This document shows positions 1-5,687 of a stretch of 6,423 bases of DNA, in pieces. The notes under the pieces were generated by a model. That model did no database searches, was not told the origin of the DNA, and saw nothing but the letters and a program-made list of their open reading frames with translations. The DNA is from JANQKX01 sp039028695 (GTDB lineage: Bacteria > Pseudomonadota > Alphaproteobacteria > Kiloniellales > Kiloniellaceae). The number at the start of each line of letters is the position of its first letter. Position 1 is the first letter of the stretch. The DNA is taken from contig JBCCHN010000194.1 in assembly GCA_039028695.1 (NCBI GenBank), forward strand, positions 1 through 6,423, in the 5' to 3' direction. Both the position numbers and the translations under genes were made by a program.

Positions 1-16
1 GCAAAGCGTTAGATCC

Positions 17-1210
17 ATGGGGCGAAAAATGACGAGCACTCTAAAGGCAACTCTTTTGGCGACAGGCATTGTGACCATTGCCGCTTCTGCATCGGTATCT
101 GCGCGGGCAGACGTTCAGGTTGTAACCTCCATACGGCCGGTGCATTCCCTGGTTTCGGCAGTCATGGAAGGGGCGGGTGAGCCGACCCTGATCGTATCGG
201 GCAGTGGTTCCCCCCACACTTATGCCTTAACGCCGTCCCAAGCAGGCGCGCTCGAAAAGGCCGACTTGGTGTTTTGGATCGGCCCGGGACTGGAAGGGTT
301 TTTGGAAAAGCCGGTTGAGAACATTGCGACCGGCGCGCGGTCCGTTCAGCTTTTGGAAGCACCCGGTATCGAGAAGCTTGCCTATCGCGAGTCTAAGGAC
401 TTTGAAGCTCACGATGATCATGCGGACCATGACGATCATGCGGACCATGACGATCATGCGGACCACGATGATCATGCGGACCATGACGATCATGCGGACC
501 ACGATGATCATGCGGACCATGACGATCATGCGGACCATGACGATCATGCGGACCATGACGATCATGCGGACCATGACGATCATGCGGATCACGATGATCA
601 TGCGGACCATGACGATCATGCGGACCACGACGATCATGCGGACCACGATGATCATGGAGGCCACGATGATCACGCCCATCATCATGATGGTGATGATCCG
701 CACATCTGGCTGGATCCCCAAAACGCCCAAAAGATGGTTGAGGAAATAACCCGGGCGTTGGTTCAGGCGGACCCTGATAACCAGGACCTCTACGAAGCAA
801 ACGGCGCGGCTACCCTAAAAAAGCTCGATGATCTAACCGCTGAGGTGATGGCGGATCTTGAGGGCGTGCATGACAAGGGTTTTGTCGTCTTTCACGACGC
901 TTATCATTACTTTGAAAATCGTTTTGGGATGCAGGCCCTTGGCGCCATTACGGTCTCGCCCGAGGTGATGCCGGGTGCTGCACGTATTGCCGAGATTAAA
1001 GAGACGGTTCAGGAAAGCGGGGCTCATTGCGTATTTTCCGAGCCTCAGTTTCCGACTGATCTGGTCACGGTGGTTACTGAAAACAGCCAGGCGCGCGCTG
1101 GTGTGATCGACCCGTTGGGCGCGGCACAGCCGACGGGGCCGGATCAGTATTTTCTTCTCATCCGGGACATTTCCAATAGTGTACAGGAGTGTTTGGGCGG
1201 CACCAGTTAA
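17..1210 (+). CDS. znuA: Zinc ABC transporter substrate-binding protein ZnuA with an expanded His/Asp repeat loop
   Basis: Periplasmic receptor that captures Zn2+ and delivers it to a ZnuBC-type importer. Residues 1-31 read as a Sec signal peptide ending A-R-A, giving a mature start near Asp32. Family landmarks in order (numbered from position 17): RPVHSLV at 40-46, the first ligand His67 in SPHTYALTP, the metal-rich loop at 132-224, His229 in DPHIWLDP, His293 in VFHDAYHYF, and Asp365 in VIDPLG. Cys338 and Cys392 match the disulfide of the zinc-specific ZnuA branch, which with the His-rich loop favours zinc over manganese. The loop makes the protein much longer than typical ZnuA (397 aa against roughly 310). 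ATG 29 is an alternative start: GGGG at 19-22 precedes it at Shine-Dalgarno distance, while nothing clear precedes ATG 17, and it leaves a better signal peptide (MTSTLK...). Only 16 nt of upstream DNA is visible, so a Zur operator cannot be judged. No znuB or znuC follows. Confidence 0.95.
   Translation: MGRKMTSTLKATLLATGIVTIAASASVSARADVQVVTSIRPVHSLVSAVMEGAGEPTLIVSGSGSPHTYALTPSQAGALEKADLVFWIGPGLEGFLEKPVENIATGARSVQLLEAPGIEKLAYRESKDFEAHDDHADHDDHADHDDHADHDDHADHDDHADHDDHADHDDHADHDDHADHDDHADHDDHADHDDHADHDDHADHDDHADHDDHGGHDDHAHHHDGDDPHIWLDPQNAQKMVEEITRALVQADPDNQDLYEANGAATLKKLDDLTAEVMADLEGVHDKGFVVFHDAYHYFENRFGMQALGAITVSPEVMPGAARIAEIKETVQESGAHCVFSEPQFPTDLVTVVTENSQARAGVIDPLGAAQPTGPDQYFLLIRDISNSVQECLGGTS
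410..679 (+). repeat. In-frame 18-bp tandem repeat (15 units) encoding the HDDHAD metal-binding loop of ZnuA
   Basis: Thirteen consecutive 18-bp units (410-643) each encode H-D-D-H-A-D without one amino-acid change. A degenerate HDDHGG unit (644-661) and HDDHAH (662-679) follow, and then HHDGDD leads into the PHIW zinc ligand. The array holds about 31 His and 43 Asp. All differences among the 13 perfect units are third-position synonymous changes. Two unit types recur: one beginning CAC-GAT (units 1, 4, 6, 11) and one beginning CAT-GAC (units 2, 3, 5, 7-10, 12); unit 13 is a CAC-GAC mix, and unit 10 ends GAT instead of GAC. His-rich loops at this place in ZnuA proteins are known to bind extra zinc; the number and regularity of units here are unusual. 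The array is probably length-variable between strains (inference). Confidence 0.97.
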
Positions 1211-1387
1211 TCAAAGCCGAATCTTCGTCGGGCACCTATTCTGGTCCTACGCTAAAGTGATTGTGGGTGAGAATTGCGGCTTGTTTTGCCCTGTAGCAGC
1301 CCGTTAAACTCGCATTCCCGGTGCGTGTCCGCAATCATTGGCGGGCTTTGTCTGTCGAATCTTTACTTGGCGCGCGCCCGAACGCTT

Positions 1388-1392
1388 GGAAG
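1388..1392 (+). promoter_or_regulatory. Ribosome-binding site for the lipoprotein gene
   Basis: GGAAG sits 8 nt before the ATG at 1401. It supports that start over the in-frame TTG at 1338, which has no comparable upstream site. Confidence 0.5.
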
Positions 1393-1400
1393 TATGGGTT

Positions 1401-2627
1401 ATGCGGCAAAAGGCTTATCAAGATCAGAATGGCTTGGCGAGTTGGGGCGATGCGCGGTCCGATAGGGGACCGACCTTCGGCACGCAAATTCTGAACCGCG
1501 CCAAACAAGCCAGCCGGGTTGTTTCCCTTTTTGCTTTAGTGAATCTGGCTGGCTGCGCCTTTTCTGAAGATGCCTTGTGGCCCTCGATCACCGGCGAGGC
1601 GCCAAAACGTGCTGCAACTGAGGCGACATCAGAAGAGGCGGCGGCAATCTTGGATACGCAAGATGTGGCGCGTTACCGCCAGCTTGGCCCCCTTGCCTTG
1701 GGGACTGGCAGCTATCAACCGCCGCAAAGCAGTTTGGCAGCCGCCGGAGACAGCAGCAATGCGGTTTTGATCGGATTGCGGGACGATCTGGGCAACCTGC
1801 AGCAGCGCCTGCGCCAAGCTGACGCCCAATTGCAAAGTCAGCGTACTCTGGCGCAGCAACTGGCGGAAAGCTACCGAACCTTGACACTTCAATTGCGCGA
1901 TCTGCTGGCGGAAGACATTCCACTGCCCCGACCTGGTCCGACGGCCACCTGGGTACATGCCCAAGGCCAGTTACAACAACTGAACGGCACCTTGGCTGGT
2001 TTTGGTCGCCTCAGGGGCGATTTAACGGCCACTCGGGTTTCGCTGGCGAGCATGTCTGAATCGGCACAGCTCGCCTCAGCGGTGGAAGCGACTAGCGCTG
2101 AGGATCGCACGGTCATTGAGGACCTCCGCAATGACATGACCAGAACCGATCAAGTCGCGGGCCGCATGTCGGTGGCAATCAACTCGGACGTGGCTGTTAT
2201 TCGCCGCTTTCTCCTCCAGGCCCGCAACAATCAAGCGGCCTTTTTGGAGGCGGAGTCGGTCAGCGGCGAGCAGCTTCTCGAGCGGGCCTATGGTGGCGCG
2301 GGTCTTGCTGCGGCGGCGACCGCAAACGCGCAACGTAAACCGGTAGCGGTCATTCGCTTGGAAGAAGCGGGACCGGGCTATCAAACAGCTTTGTCGGATG
2401 CCGTGAGTGCGGTCCTGGCGCAGCGGCCTCAGGCAAACTTCGATCTCCTTTTCATTGAGCCAAGTTCCTTGAGCGGGATCTCAGGTTTGGGCCGCTTGCC
2501 GCAAATTTCGGCAGAGGATGTCCTGCAGGCCCTGGCCGACCTGGGATTGCCTCCTGAGCGTATCAACTTGGCCGCAGTGCAATCCGCCTATGCTCAGGGA
2601 GATGAAATCCATCTTTTTGTAAGATGA
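1401..2627 (+). CDS. Uncharacterised probable lipoprotein with a central coiled coil
   Basis: I do not recognise a named family. From ATG 1401 the protein is 408 aa. A hydrophobic stretch VVSLFALVNLAG (40-51) ends in L-A-G-C, a good lipobox with Cys52 as lipidation site, preceded by basic residues (NRAKQASR). This suggests export and anchoring to an envelope membrane; Ser53 is not the Asp that would favour inner-membrane retention (residues after Cys are AFSED). The region before the lipobox is unusually long. Residues 65-120 are Ala/Ser/Pro-rich and probably a flexible tether. Residues about 122-172 and 205-290 are rich in Leu, Gln, Arg and Glu and read as long helices or coiled coil. The last 95 residues (314-408) look like a small alpha/beta domain: VAVIRL, a helix, NFDLLFIEP, a helix with LGLPPERI, and a final strand DEIHLFVR. 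The start could instead be TTG 1338. Its role, perhaps structural in the envelope, is inference. It lies 190 nt after znuA and 126 nt before the next gene. Confidence 0.78.
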   Translation: MRQKAYQDQNGLASWGDARSDRGPTFGTQILNRAKQASRVVSLFALVNLAGCAFSEDALWPSITGEAPKRAATEATSEEAAAILDTQDVARYRQLGPLALGTGSYQPPQSSLAAAGDSSNAVLIGLRDDLGNLQQRLRQADAQLQSQRTLAQQLAESYRTLTLQLRDLLAEDIPLPRPGPTATWVHAQGQLQQLNGTLAGFGRLRGDLTATRVSLASMSESAQLASAVEATSAEDRTVIEDLRNDMTRTDQVAGRMSVAINSDVAVIRRFLLQARNNQAAFLEAESVSGEQLLERAYGGAGLAAAATANAQRKPVAVIRLEEAGPGYQTALSDAVSAVLAQRPQANFDLLFIEPSSLSGISGLGRLPQISAEDVLQALADLGLPPERINLAAVQSAYAQGDEIHLFVR

Positions 2628-2742
2628 GGGTCCCCGCCTAAGTATTCGGGTCCATTTTCCAGTGGCCAAACAGAAGTTACGATACCATCCTTAGAAAAAG
2701 GCATTGAGCGGATGGGTTCGATTTTTGTTCGATCTTGGCGGT

Positions 2743-2747
2743 GGAGG
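2743..2747 (+). promoter_or_regulatory. Ribosome-binding site that fixes the DUF4864 gene start
   Basis: GGAGG lies 6 nt before ATG 2754, near-ideal strength and spacing. The upstream in-frame ATG at 2712 has no such site, so translation most likely begins at 2754. Confidence 0.75.
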
Positions 2748-2753
2748 CGGCAT

Positions 2754-3188
2754 ATGTTGAAGGGACTTGGTCTATTATTCCTCATGATCCTGTCGTTTGG
2801 TCAGGGCGCACTGGCCCAAACGGCGCAGTCTATTGACCCTGACGATCAACAAGCTGTCGTCCGGGTGATCGAACAGCAGCTTTCGGCCTTTCGAATTGAC
2901 GATGGGGCCAAGGCCTTTTCTTTTGCCTCGCCCCACATTCAGAGCCTTTTTCAAACTCCGGAACGCTTTATGGCCATGGTCAAAAGTGGCTATCGCGCAG
3001 TTTATCGACCCCAAGTCGTTGAGTTCCTGGACGGACGGCAAGCTGGGGGGCGCACTGCTCAAGCGGTTCGTTTCATAGGTCCCGATGGCAAGGCCGTTAT
3101 TGCCATTTACGAGATGGAGCAACAGCCCGATGGCACTTGGCGTATCAACGGCGTTCAGCTTGTTGATACTGGTGAAGTAGGGAGTTGA
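2754..3188 (+). CDS. Small exported DUF4864 family protein
   Basis: 144 aa from ATG 2754. MLKGLGLLFLMILSFGQGALA is a clear Sec signal peptide with an A-L-A cleavage site before QTAQ, so the mature protein (about 123 aa) should be periplasmic or secreted. The rest follows the pattern of DUF4864 proteins, common in alphaproteobacteria: DDQQAVVRVIEQQLSAFRIDDG, then AFSFASPHIQSLF, TPERFMAMVKSGYRAVYRP, and the C-terminal strands VRFIGPDGKAVIAIYEMEQQPDGTWRINGVQL. The alternating helices and strands recall the NTF2-like/SnoaL fold, with TWRINGVQL as the last strand, but no function is established and I see no catalytic set I can name. The in-frame ATG 2712 would add 14 residues (MGSIFVRSWRWRRH) and spoil the compact signal-peptide n-region. 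It is a stand-alone gene, same direction as both neighbours; a hairpin begins at its stop codon. Confidence 0.87.
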   Translation: MLKGLGLLFLMILSFGQGALAQTAQSIDPDDQQAVVRVIEQQLSAFRIDDGAKAFSFASPHIQSLFQTPERFMAMVKSGYRAVYRPQVVEFLDGRQAGGRTAQAVRFIGPDGKAVIAIYEMEQQPDGTWRINGVQLVDTGEVGS

Positions 3189-3242
3189 GAGCCTAGAGTC
3201 TGACGCCGCGACGGCTAGGCGCCGGGTCAATTCTCAGCTTTT
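3184..3242 (+). terminator. Possible imperfect terminator hairpin after the DUF4864 gene
   Basis: GTTGAGA (3184-3190) can pair with TCTCAGC (3232-3238), including one G-T pair. Directly inside, GCCTAG (3191-3196) pairs with CTAGGC (3215-3220), and further in GTC (3198-3200) pairs with GAC (3210-3212). Four T follow the outer arm at 3239-3242. An 11-nt bulge on the 3' side (3221-3231) and the short T tract make this weaker than a classical intrinsic terminator. It overlaps the stop codon at 3186-3188. Confidence 0.3.
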
Positions 3243-3267
3243 CGAAGAACTTTCGGCCCCTTATAAG
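3239..3267 (+). promoter_or_regulatory. Possible promoter for gpt with a palindromic -10 region
   Basis: TATAAG at 3262-3267 matches five of six bases of the sigma-70 -10 consensus and is embedded in the perfect 10-bp palindrome CCTTATAAGG (3259-3268). The -35 position 17 nt upstream (TTTTCG, 3239-3244) is poor. It lies about 100 nt before the preferred gpt start. The palindrome could be an operator or chance. Confidence 0.28.
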
Positions 3268-3350
3268 GTATGCGGAATTACGGCAGTGTGGCGCGTGCCG
3301 GAAAAGGCCTGAGCATGACCGGGCTCGTCGTTGGTCTCGGCGATGGTGAT

Positions 3351-3356
3351 GGGGAG
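3351..3356 (+). promoter_or_regulatory. Ribosome-binding site that suggests the gpt start
   Basis: GGGGAG is 7 nt before GTG 3364 and 10 nt before TTG 3367. The upstream ATG codons at 3343 and 3349 have no Shine-Dalgarno-like sequence, so a GTG start is preferred here. Confidence 0.5.
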
Positions 3357-3363
3357 AGAGTTC

Positions 3364-3852
3364 GTGTTGGATGATGATGGTTATCAAAAAACATTTCCCG
3401 TTTCCTGGGATCAATTGCACCGGGATTCGAGGGCGCTCGCTTGGCGTCTGGTATCCGGCGGACCCTGGAACGGCATAGCGGCGGTGACGAGAGGCGGGCT
3501 GGTTCCCGCCGCGATCATTGCCCGGGAATTGGATATTCGACTAATTGATACGGTGTGCATCCGCAGCTATCGCGAGAACAAGGTGCGCGGGGAGCCGGAA
3601 ATCTTAAAAACCGTCGACAGTGACGGAGATGGCTGGCTGATCATCGATGATCTAGTCGATACGGGCCAGACGGCGCAGCTTGTTCGCGAACTCTTGCCTA
3701 AAGCCCATTTCGCCACGGTCTATGCCAAGCCCGCAGGGCGGCCGTTGGTGGAAAGCTACATCACTGAGGTCAGCCAGGACACCTGGATCCTCTTTCCCTG
3801 GGACGCAGAATTGCAGTCCGTGCCGCCGATTATCCAATCCACGCGACGCTGA
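3364..3852 (+). CDS. gpt: Xanthine-guanine phosphoribosyltransferase
   Basis: Cytosolic purine-salvage enzyme that joins xanthine or guanine (hypoxanthine more weakly) to PRPP, giving XMP or GMP. From GTG 3364 it is 162 aa; Escherichia coli Gpt is about 152 aa and aligns from VSWDQLHRDSRALAWRL onward. Landmarks: AVTRGGLVPAAIIARELDIR (about 40-59), DTVCIRSY (62-69) with the flexible loop after it, the PRPP-binding motif IIDDLVDTGQTA (93-104), the YAKPAGRPLV stretch (120-129), and DTWILFPWD (139-147), whose first Trp matches the residue that stacks on the purine in the E. coli enzyme. The TRGGLVP and YAKPAGRP patterns separate it from hypoxanthine and adenine phosphoribosyltransferases. Starts at ATG 3343, ATG 3349 or TTG 3331 are possible and would add 5-11 residues without family support. 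It is transcribed alone, 175 nt after the preceding gene, and ends 10 nt from the end of convergent panC. Confidence 0.95.
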   Translation: MLDDDGYQKTFPVSWDQLHRDSRALAWRLVSGGPWNGIAAVTRGGLVPAAIIARELDIRLIDTVCIRSYRENKVRGEPEILKTVDSDGDGWLIIDDLVDTGQTAQLVRELLPKAHFATVYAKPAGRPLVESYITEVSQDTWILFPWDAELQSVPPIIQSTRR

Positions 3853-3862
3853 GCCCCGGGGT

Positions 3863-4744
3863 TTATGCCACGGCGATGTTGTCAATCAGCCTGATATCGC
3901 CGAGCCAGGCCGCGACGAATAGGCGAGAAGGGGCGGCGAGGGTATCCAGAAGCGCTAGGGTTTCGGCGTGGCGAAAATCGAAATAGTCAATCCCGTCAAA
4001 TCCGGCTTGAACCAGTGCGTCTTTTCCGGCTGACAGGGCCTCTCCCACGGGTCTAGTGCTGAGGAGGTCGTCCCGACAGCCCTGCAAAACCTCCAACAAT
4101 CGCGGGGCGATAGCCCGCTGTGCCGCGGTCAGATTCTCATTGCGTGAACTCAAGGCCAGACCGTCCTGATCACGCACGGTCTCCACCGGACAGATCTCGG
4201 TCGGCATATCCAGGTCCCGCACCATTCGTTGGATAATGAGAAGTTGCTGAAAATCCTTTTCGCCAAAATAGGCTCGGGTGGGTAGAGATTGCATCAGCAG
4301 TTTAGTGACGACCGTGCTGACCCCTTCCATATGCCCCGGTCGCGCGGCGCCGCAAAGGCAGTTGCCCAGATCAGCCACACGAACCTGAGTGGCAAAGCCT
4401 TGCGGGTACATACTCGCCACGTGGGGTGCAAACAAAAGGTCGATTTGACAGGCTTCCAGTTTGAACCGGTCGCTATCCTCGTTGCGAGGGTAGCTCGCAA
4501 GGTCCGCGGCGTCGTTGAATTGCTTTGGGTTGACAAAAAGGGTCACGATCACCTTGTCGCATTCAGCCTGCGCCCGCCGAACCAATTCCAAATGCCCCTC
4601 GTGAAGGGCACCCATGGTGGGCACCAATCCGATGGAAAGGCCGGCTCGACGCCAGCTGGCGGTGGCGTCGCGCAGCGTCTCCGTCGTTCGCACAACGGGA
4701 AAGGCGGCAGATGAAGCCATGGTCACGGAGGGGACGGAAATCAC
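3863..4744 (-). CDS. panC: Pantothenate synthetase (pantoate--beta-alanine ligase)
   Basis: Catalyses the last step of pantothenate synthesis: ATP activates pantoate to pantoyl-adenylate, which beta-alanine then attacks, in the cytosol. The 293-aa protein has the full nucleotidyltransferase signature set: VPTMGALHEGHL at 41-52 with the HIGH-like His48 and His51, FVNPKQF at 70-76, RPGHMEGV at 135-142, YFGEKDFQQL at 159-168, and DGLALSSRN at 194-202 with the KMSKS-like serines. Length is usual for the family. The start is a GTG at 4744, supported by GAGGG 6 nt upstream; the in-frame ATG at 4720 (residue 9) has no such site, although the first eight residues are outside the conserved domain. It starts 2 nt after the panB stop, so the two genes are cotranscribed and probably translationally coupled. 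The 3' end faces gpt across 10 nt. Confidence 0.98.
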   Translation of the reverse strand: MISVPSVTMASSAAFPVVRTTETLRDATASWRRAGLSIGLVPTMGALHEGHLELVRRAQAECDKVIVTLFVNPKQFNDAADLASYPRNEDSDRFKLEACQIDLLFAPHVASMYPQGFATQVRVADLGNCLCGAARPGHMEGVSTVVTKLLMQSLPTRAYFGEKDFQQLLIIQRMVRDLDMPTEICPVETVRDQDGLALSSRNENLTAAQRAIAPRLLEVLQGCRDDLLSTRPVGEALSAGKDALVQAGFDGIDYFDFRHAETLALLDTLAAPSRLFVAAWLGDIRLIDNIAVA

Positions 4745-4746
4745 GG

Positions 4747-5562
4747 TTATCCCTCGAAAGAATGCTCAGGCCCCGGAAAGCGGCGTGCTACCACATCCTC
4801 GGCATAGGCCGATGCGGCCTCGGAGACCATTTGCCCCAAATTCGCATAGCGCTTAACGAATCGGGGCGTGAAGTCGTTGAACAGTCCCAGCAGATCCTCG
4901 GTCACCAAGACCTGCCCGTCGCAGTCTACCGAGGCGCCGATACCAATGGTCGGGATCGGCAGCGCCTTGGTGACGGATTTCGCCAGTGACGCCACCGTGC
5001 TCTCGATGACCAGCGAAAAGGCGCCGGCCTCGGCGATTGCGTGAGCATCGCGCATTATTTGCTCCGCACCGCTGAGATCGCGCCCTTGGACCTTAAATCC
5101 GCCTAATTGGTGCACGGATTGTGGCGTAAGGCCCACATGGCCCATGACCGGAATGCCGCGCTCGGTCAGAAAGGCCGCCGTCTCGGCCATGACTTCGCCG
5201 CCCTCCAGCTTGACGCCGGCGCAGCCGGTTTCGGCCATGACCCGTGCGCAGTTTCGAAAGGCCTGATCGGGGCCTTCCTGATAGCTGGCAAAGGGCATGT
5301 CCACGATCACGCAAGCATGTTCGGCGCCCCGGACCACGGCGCGGCCATGGGCGATCATCATGTCCAGCGTAACCCCAAGGGTGGAATCCATGCCATAAAG
5401 CACCATGCCGAGGGAATCGCCCACCAGCAGGATGTCCACGTGGGGATCCAGTTGCTTGGCCATGGGGGTGGTGTAGCAGGTCAGTGTTACGATCGGCCGT
5501 TCGCCCTTTAATCGGCGCACAGCCGTAACACTTACGGGACCTTTTTTGCTATGCACAGACAT
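4747..5562 (-). CDS. panB: 3-methyl-2-oxobutanoate hydroxymethyltransferase (ketopantoate hydroxymethyltransferase)
   Basis: First committed step of pantothenate synthesis: transfers a hydroxymethyl group from 5,10-methylenetetrahydrofolate to alpha-ketoisovalerate, giving ketopantoate. 271 aa, normal length for this decameric TIM-barrel enzyme. Visible in order: VTLTCYTTPMAK (25-36), DILLVGDSLGMVLYG (43-57) with metal ligand Asp49, VIVDMPF (85-91) with metal ligand Asp88, GVKLEGG (116-122) with Glu120, GHVGLTPQS (141-149), VIEST (185-189) with Glu187 as the likely general base, and GIGASVDCDGQVLVTED (207-223). Ligand assignment follows the E. coli enzyme by alignment. GIGAS and TED replace GIGAG and MHD of the E. 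coli form, a variation I associate with alphaproteobacteria. The ATG at 5562 has GAGGG 8 nt upstream. It leads the panB-panC unit. The reductase for the intermediate step (panE or an ilvC-type enzyme) is not in the window. Confidence 0.98.
   Translation of the reverse strand: MSVHSKKGPVSVTAVRRLKGERPIVTLTCYTTPMAKQLDPHVDILLVGDSLGMVLYGMDSTLGVTLDMMIAHGRAVVRGAEHACVIVDMPFASYQEGPDQAFRNCARVMAETGCAGVKLEGGEVMAETAAFLTERGIPVMGHVGLTPQSVHQLGGFKVQGRDLSGAEQIMRDAHAIAEAGAFSLVIESTVASLAKSVTKALPIPTIGIGASVDCDGQVLVTEDLLGLFNDFTPRFVKRYANLGQMVSEAASAYAEDVVARRFPGPEHSFEG
4751..4755 (-). promoter_or_regulatory. panC ribosome-binding site inside the end of panB
   Basis: GAGGG on the minus strand overlaps the last Glu and Gly codons of panB, just before its TAA stop (4747-4749). 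It is 6 nt before the panC GTG. Ribosomes finishing panB would land on the panC start. Confidence 0.7.
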
Positions 5563-5570
5563 GGAATTCG

Positions 5571-5575
5571 CCCTC
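5571..5575 (-). promoter_or_regulatory. panB ribosome-binding site
   Basis: GAGGG on the minus strand lies 8 nt before the panB ATG. It supports that start over downstream in-frame Met codons. Confidence 0.65.
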
Positions 5576-5596
5576 TACATCGCATGCGGCATTCTG

Positions 5597-5625
5597 ATCC
5601 TAGCGAAGTTTATGCTGCAGTGCAA
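5597..5625 (-). promoter_or_regulatory. Candidate panB-panC promoter
   Basis: On the minus strand, TTGCAC (5625-5620) and TAGGAT (5602-5597) are 17 nt apart, matching three of six -35 and four of six -10 consensus bases. Eight consecutive T on the same strand (5631-5624) abut and overlap the -35 hexamer, an AT-rich patch in otherwise GC-rich DNA. It lies 34 nt before the panB start, in the 125-nt gap after the kinase gene, so panBC may have its own promoter rather than depend on readthrough. Confidence 0.32.
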
Positions 5626-5687
5626 AAAAAATGAATACAAGTGGCAGTGAGTTGATTTTACGAGACTTCAGTGGGTTCCTGCGGTGT

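Noticed and set aside
1..16. Zur operator ahead of znuA
   Set aside because: Only 16 nt are visible, and no inverted repeat of the expected AT-rich kind can be seen in them.
410..679. CRISPR array
   Set aside because: The units are directly adjacent 18-bp copies with no unique spacers, and they sit in frame inside a recognised gene.
227..800. Long open frames on both strands across the znuA repeat, with MRTMTI-like or VRMIVM-like periodic translations
   Set aside because: An 18-bp unit without stop codons in these frames keeps them open automatically. The translations are low-complexity shadows, and the znuA frame has all family motifs.
1202..1255. Terminator after znuA formed by ACCAG and CTGGT with an inner CCGA/TCGG stem
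   Set aside because: The stems are 4-5 bp with a large loop and no T tract.
1281..1310. Promoter-like TTGTTT (1281-1286) and TAAACT (1305-1310) 18 nt apart before the lipoprotein gene
   Set aside because: Only three of six and four of six consensus matches with non-optimal spacing; such matches are common by chance, and the element lies 90 nt before the start.
2610..2626. Hairpin CATCTT...AAGATG overlapping the stop of the lipoprotein gene
   Set aside because: A perfect 6-bp stem with a 5-nt loop, but AT-rich, inside coding sequence and not followed by a T run, so it is not a convincing terminator.
3853..3862. Bidirectional terminator between gpt and panC
   Set aside because: The gap holds CCCCGGGG, a palindrome with no loop space, and only TTTA after it. 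Too short to form a terminator hairpin.
4289..4714. A 141-codon plus-strand frame opposite panC, and a 134-codon frame opposite panB (5107-5511)
   Set aside because: Both are antisense to strongly conserved enzymes, have no recognisable domains, and have the composition expected from the complementary strand of GC-rich genes.
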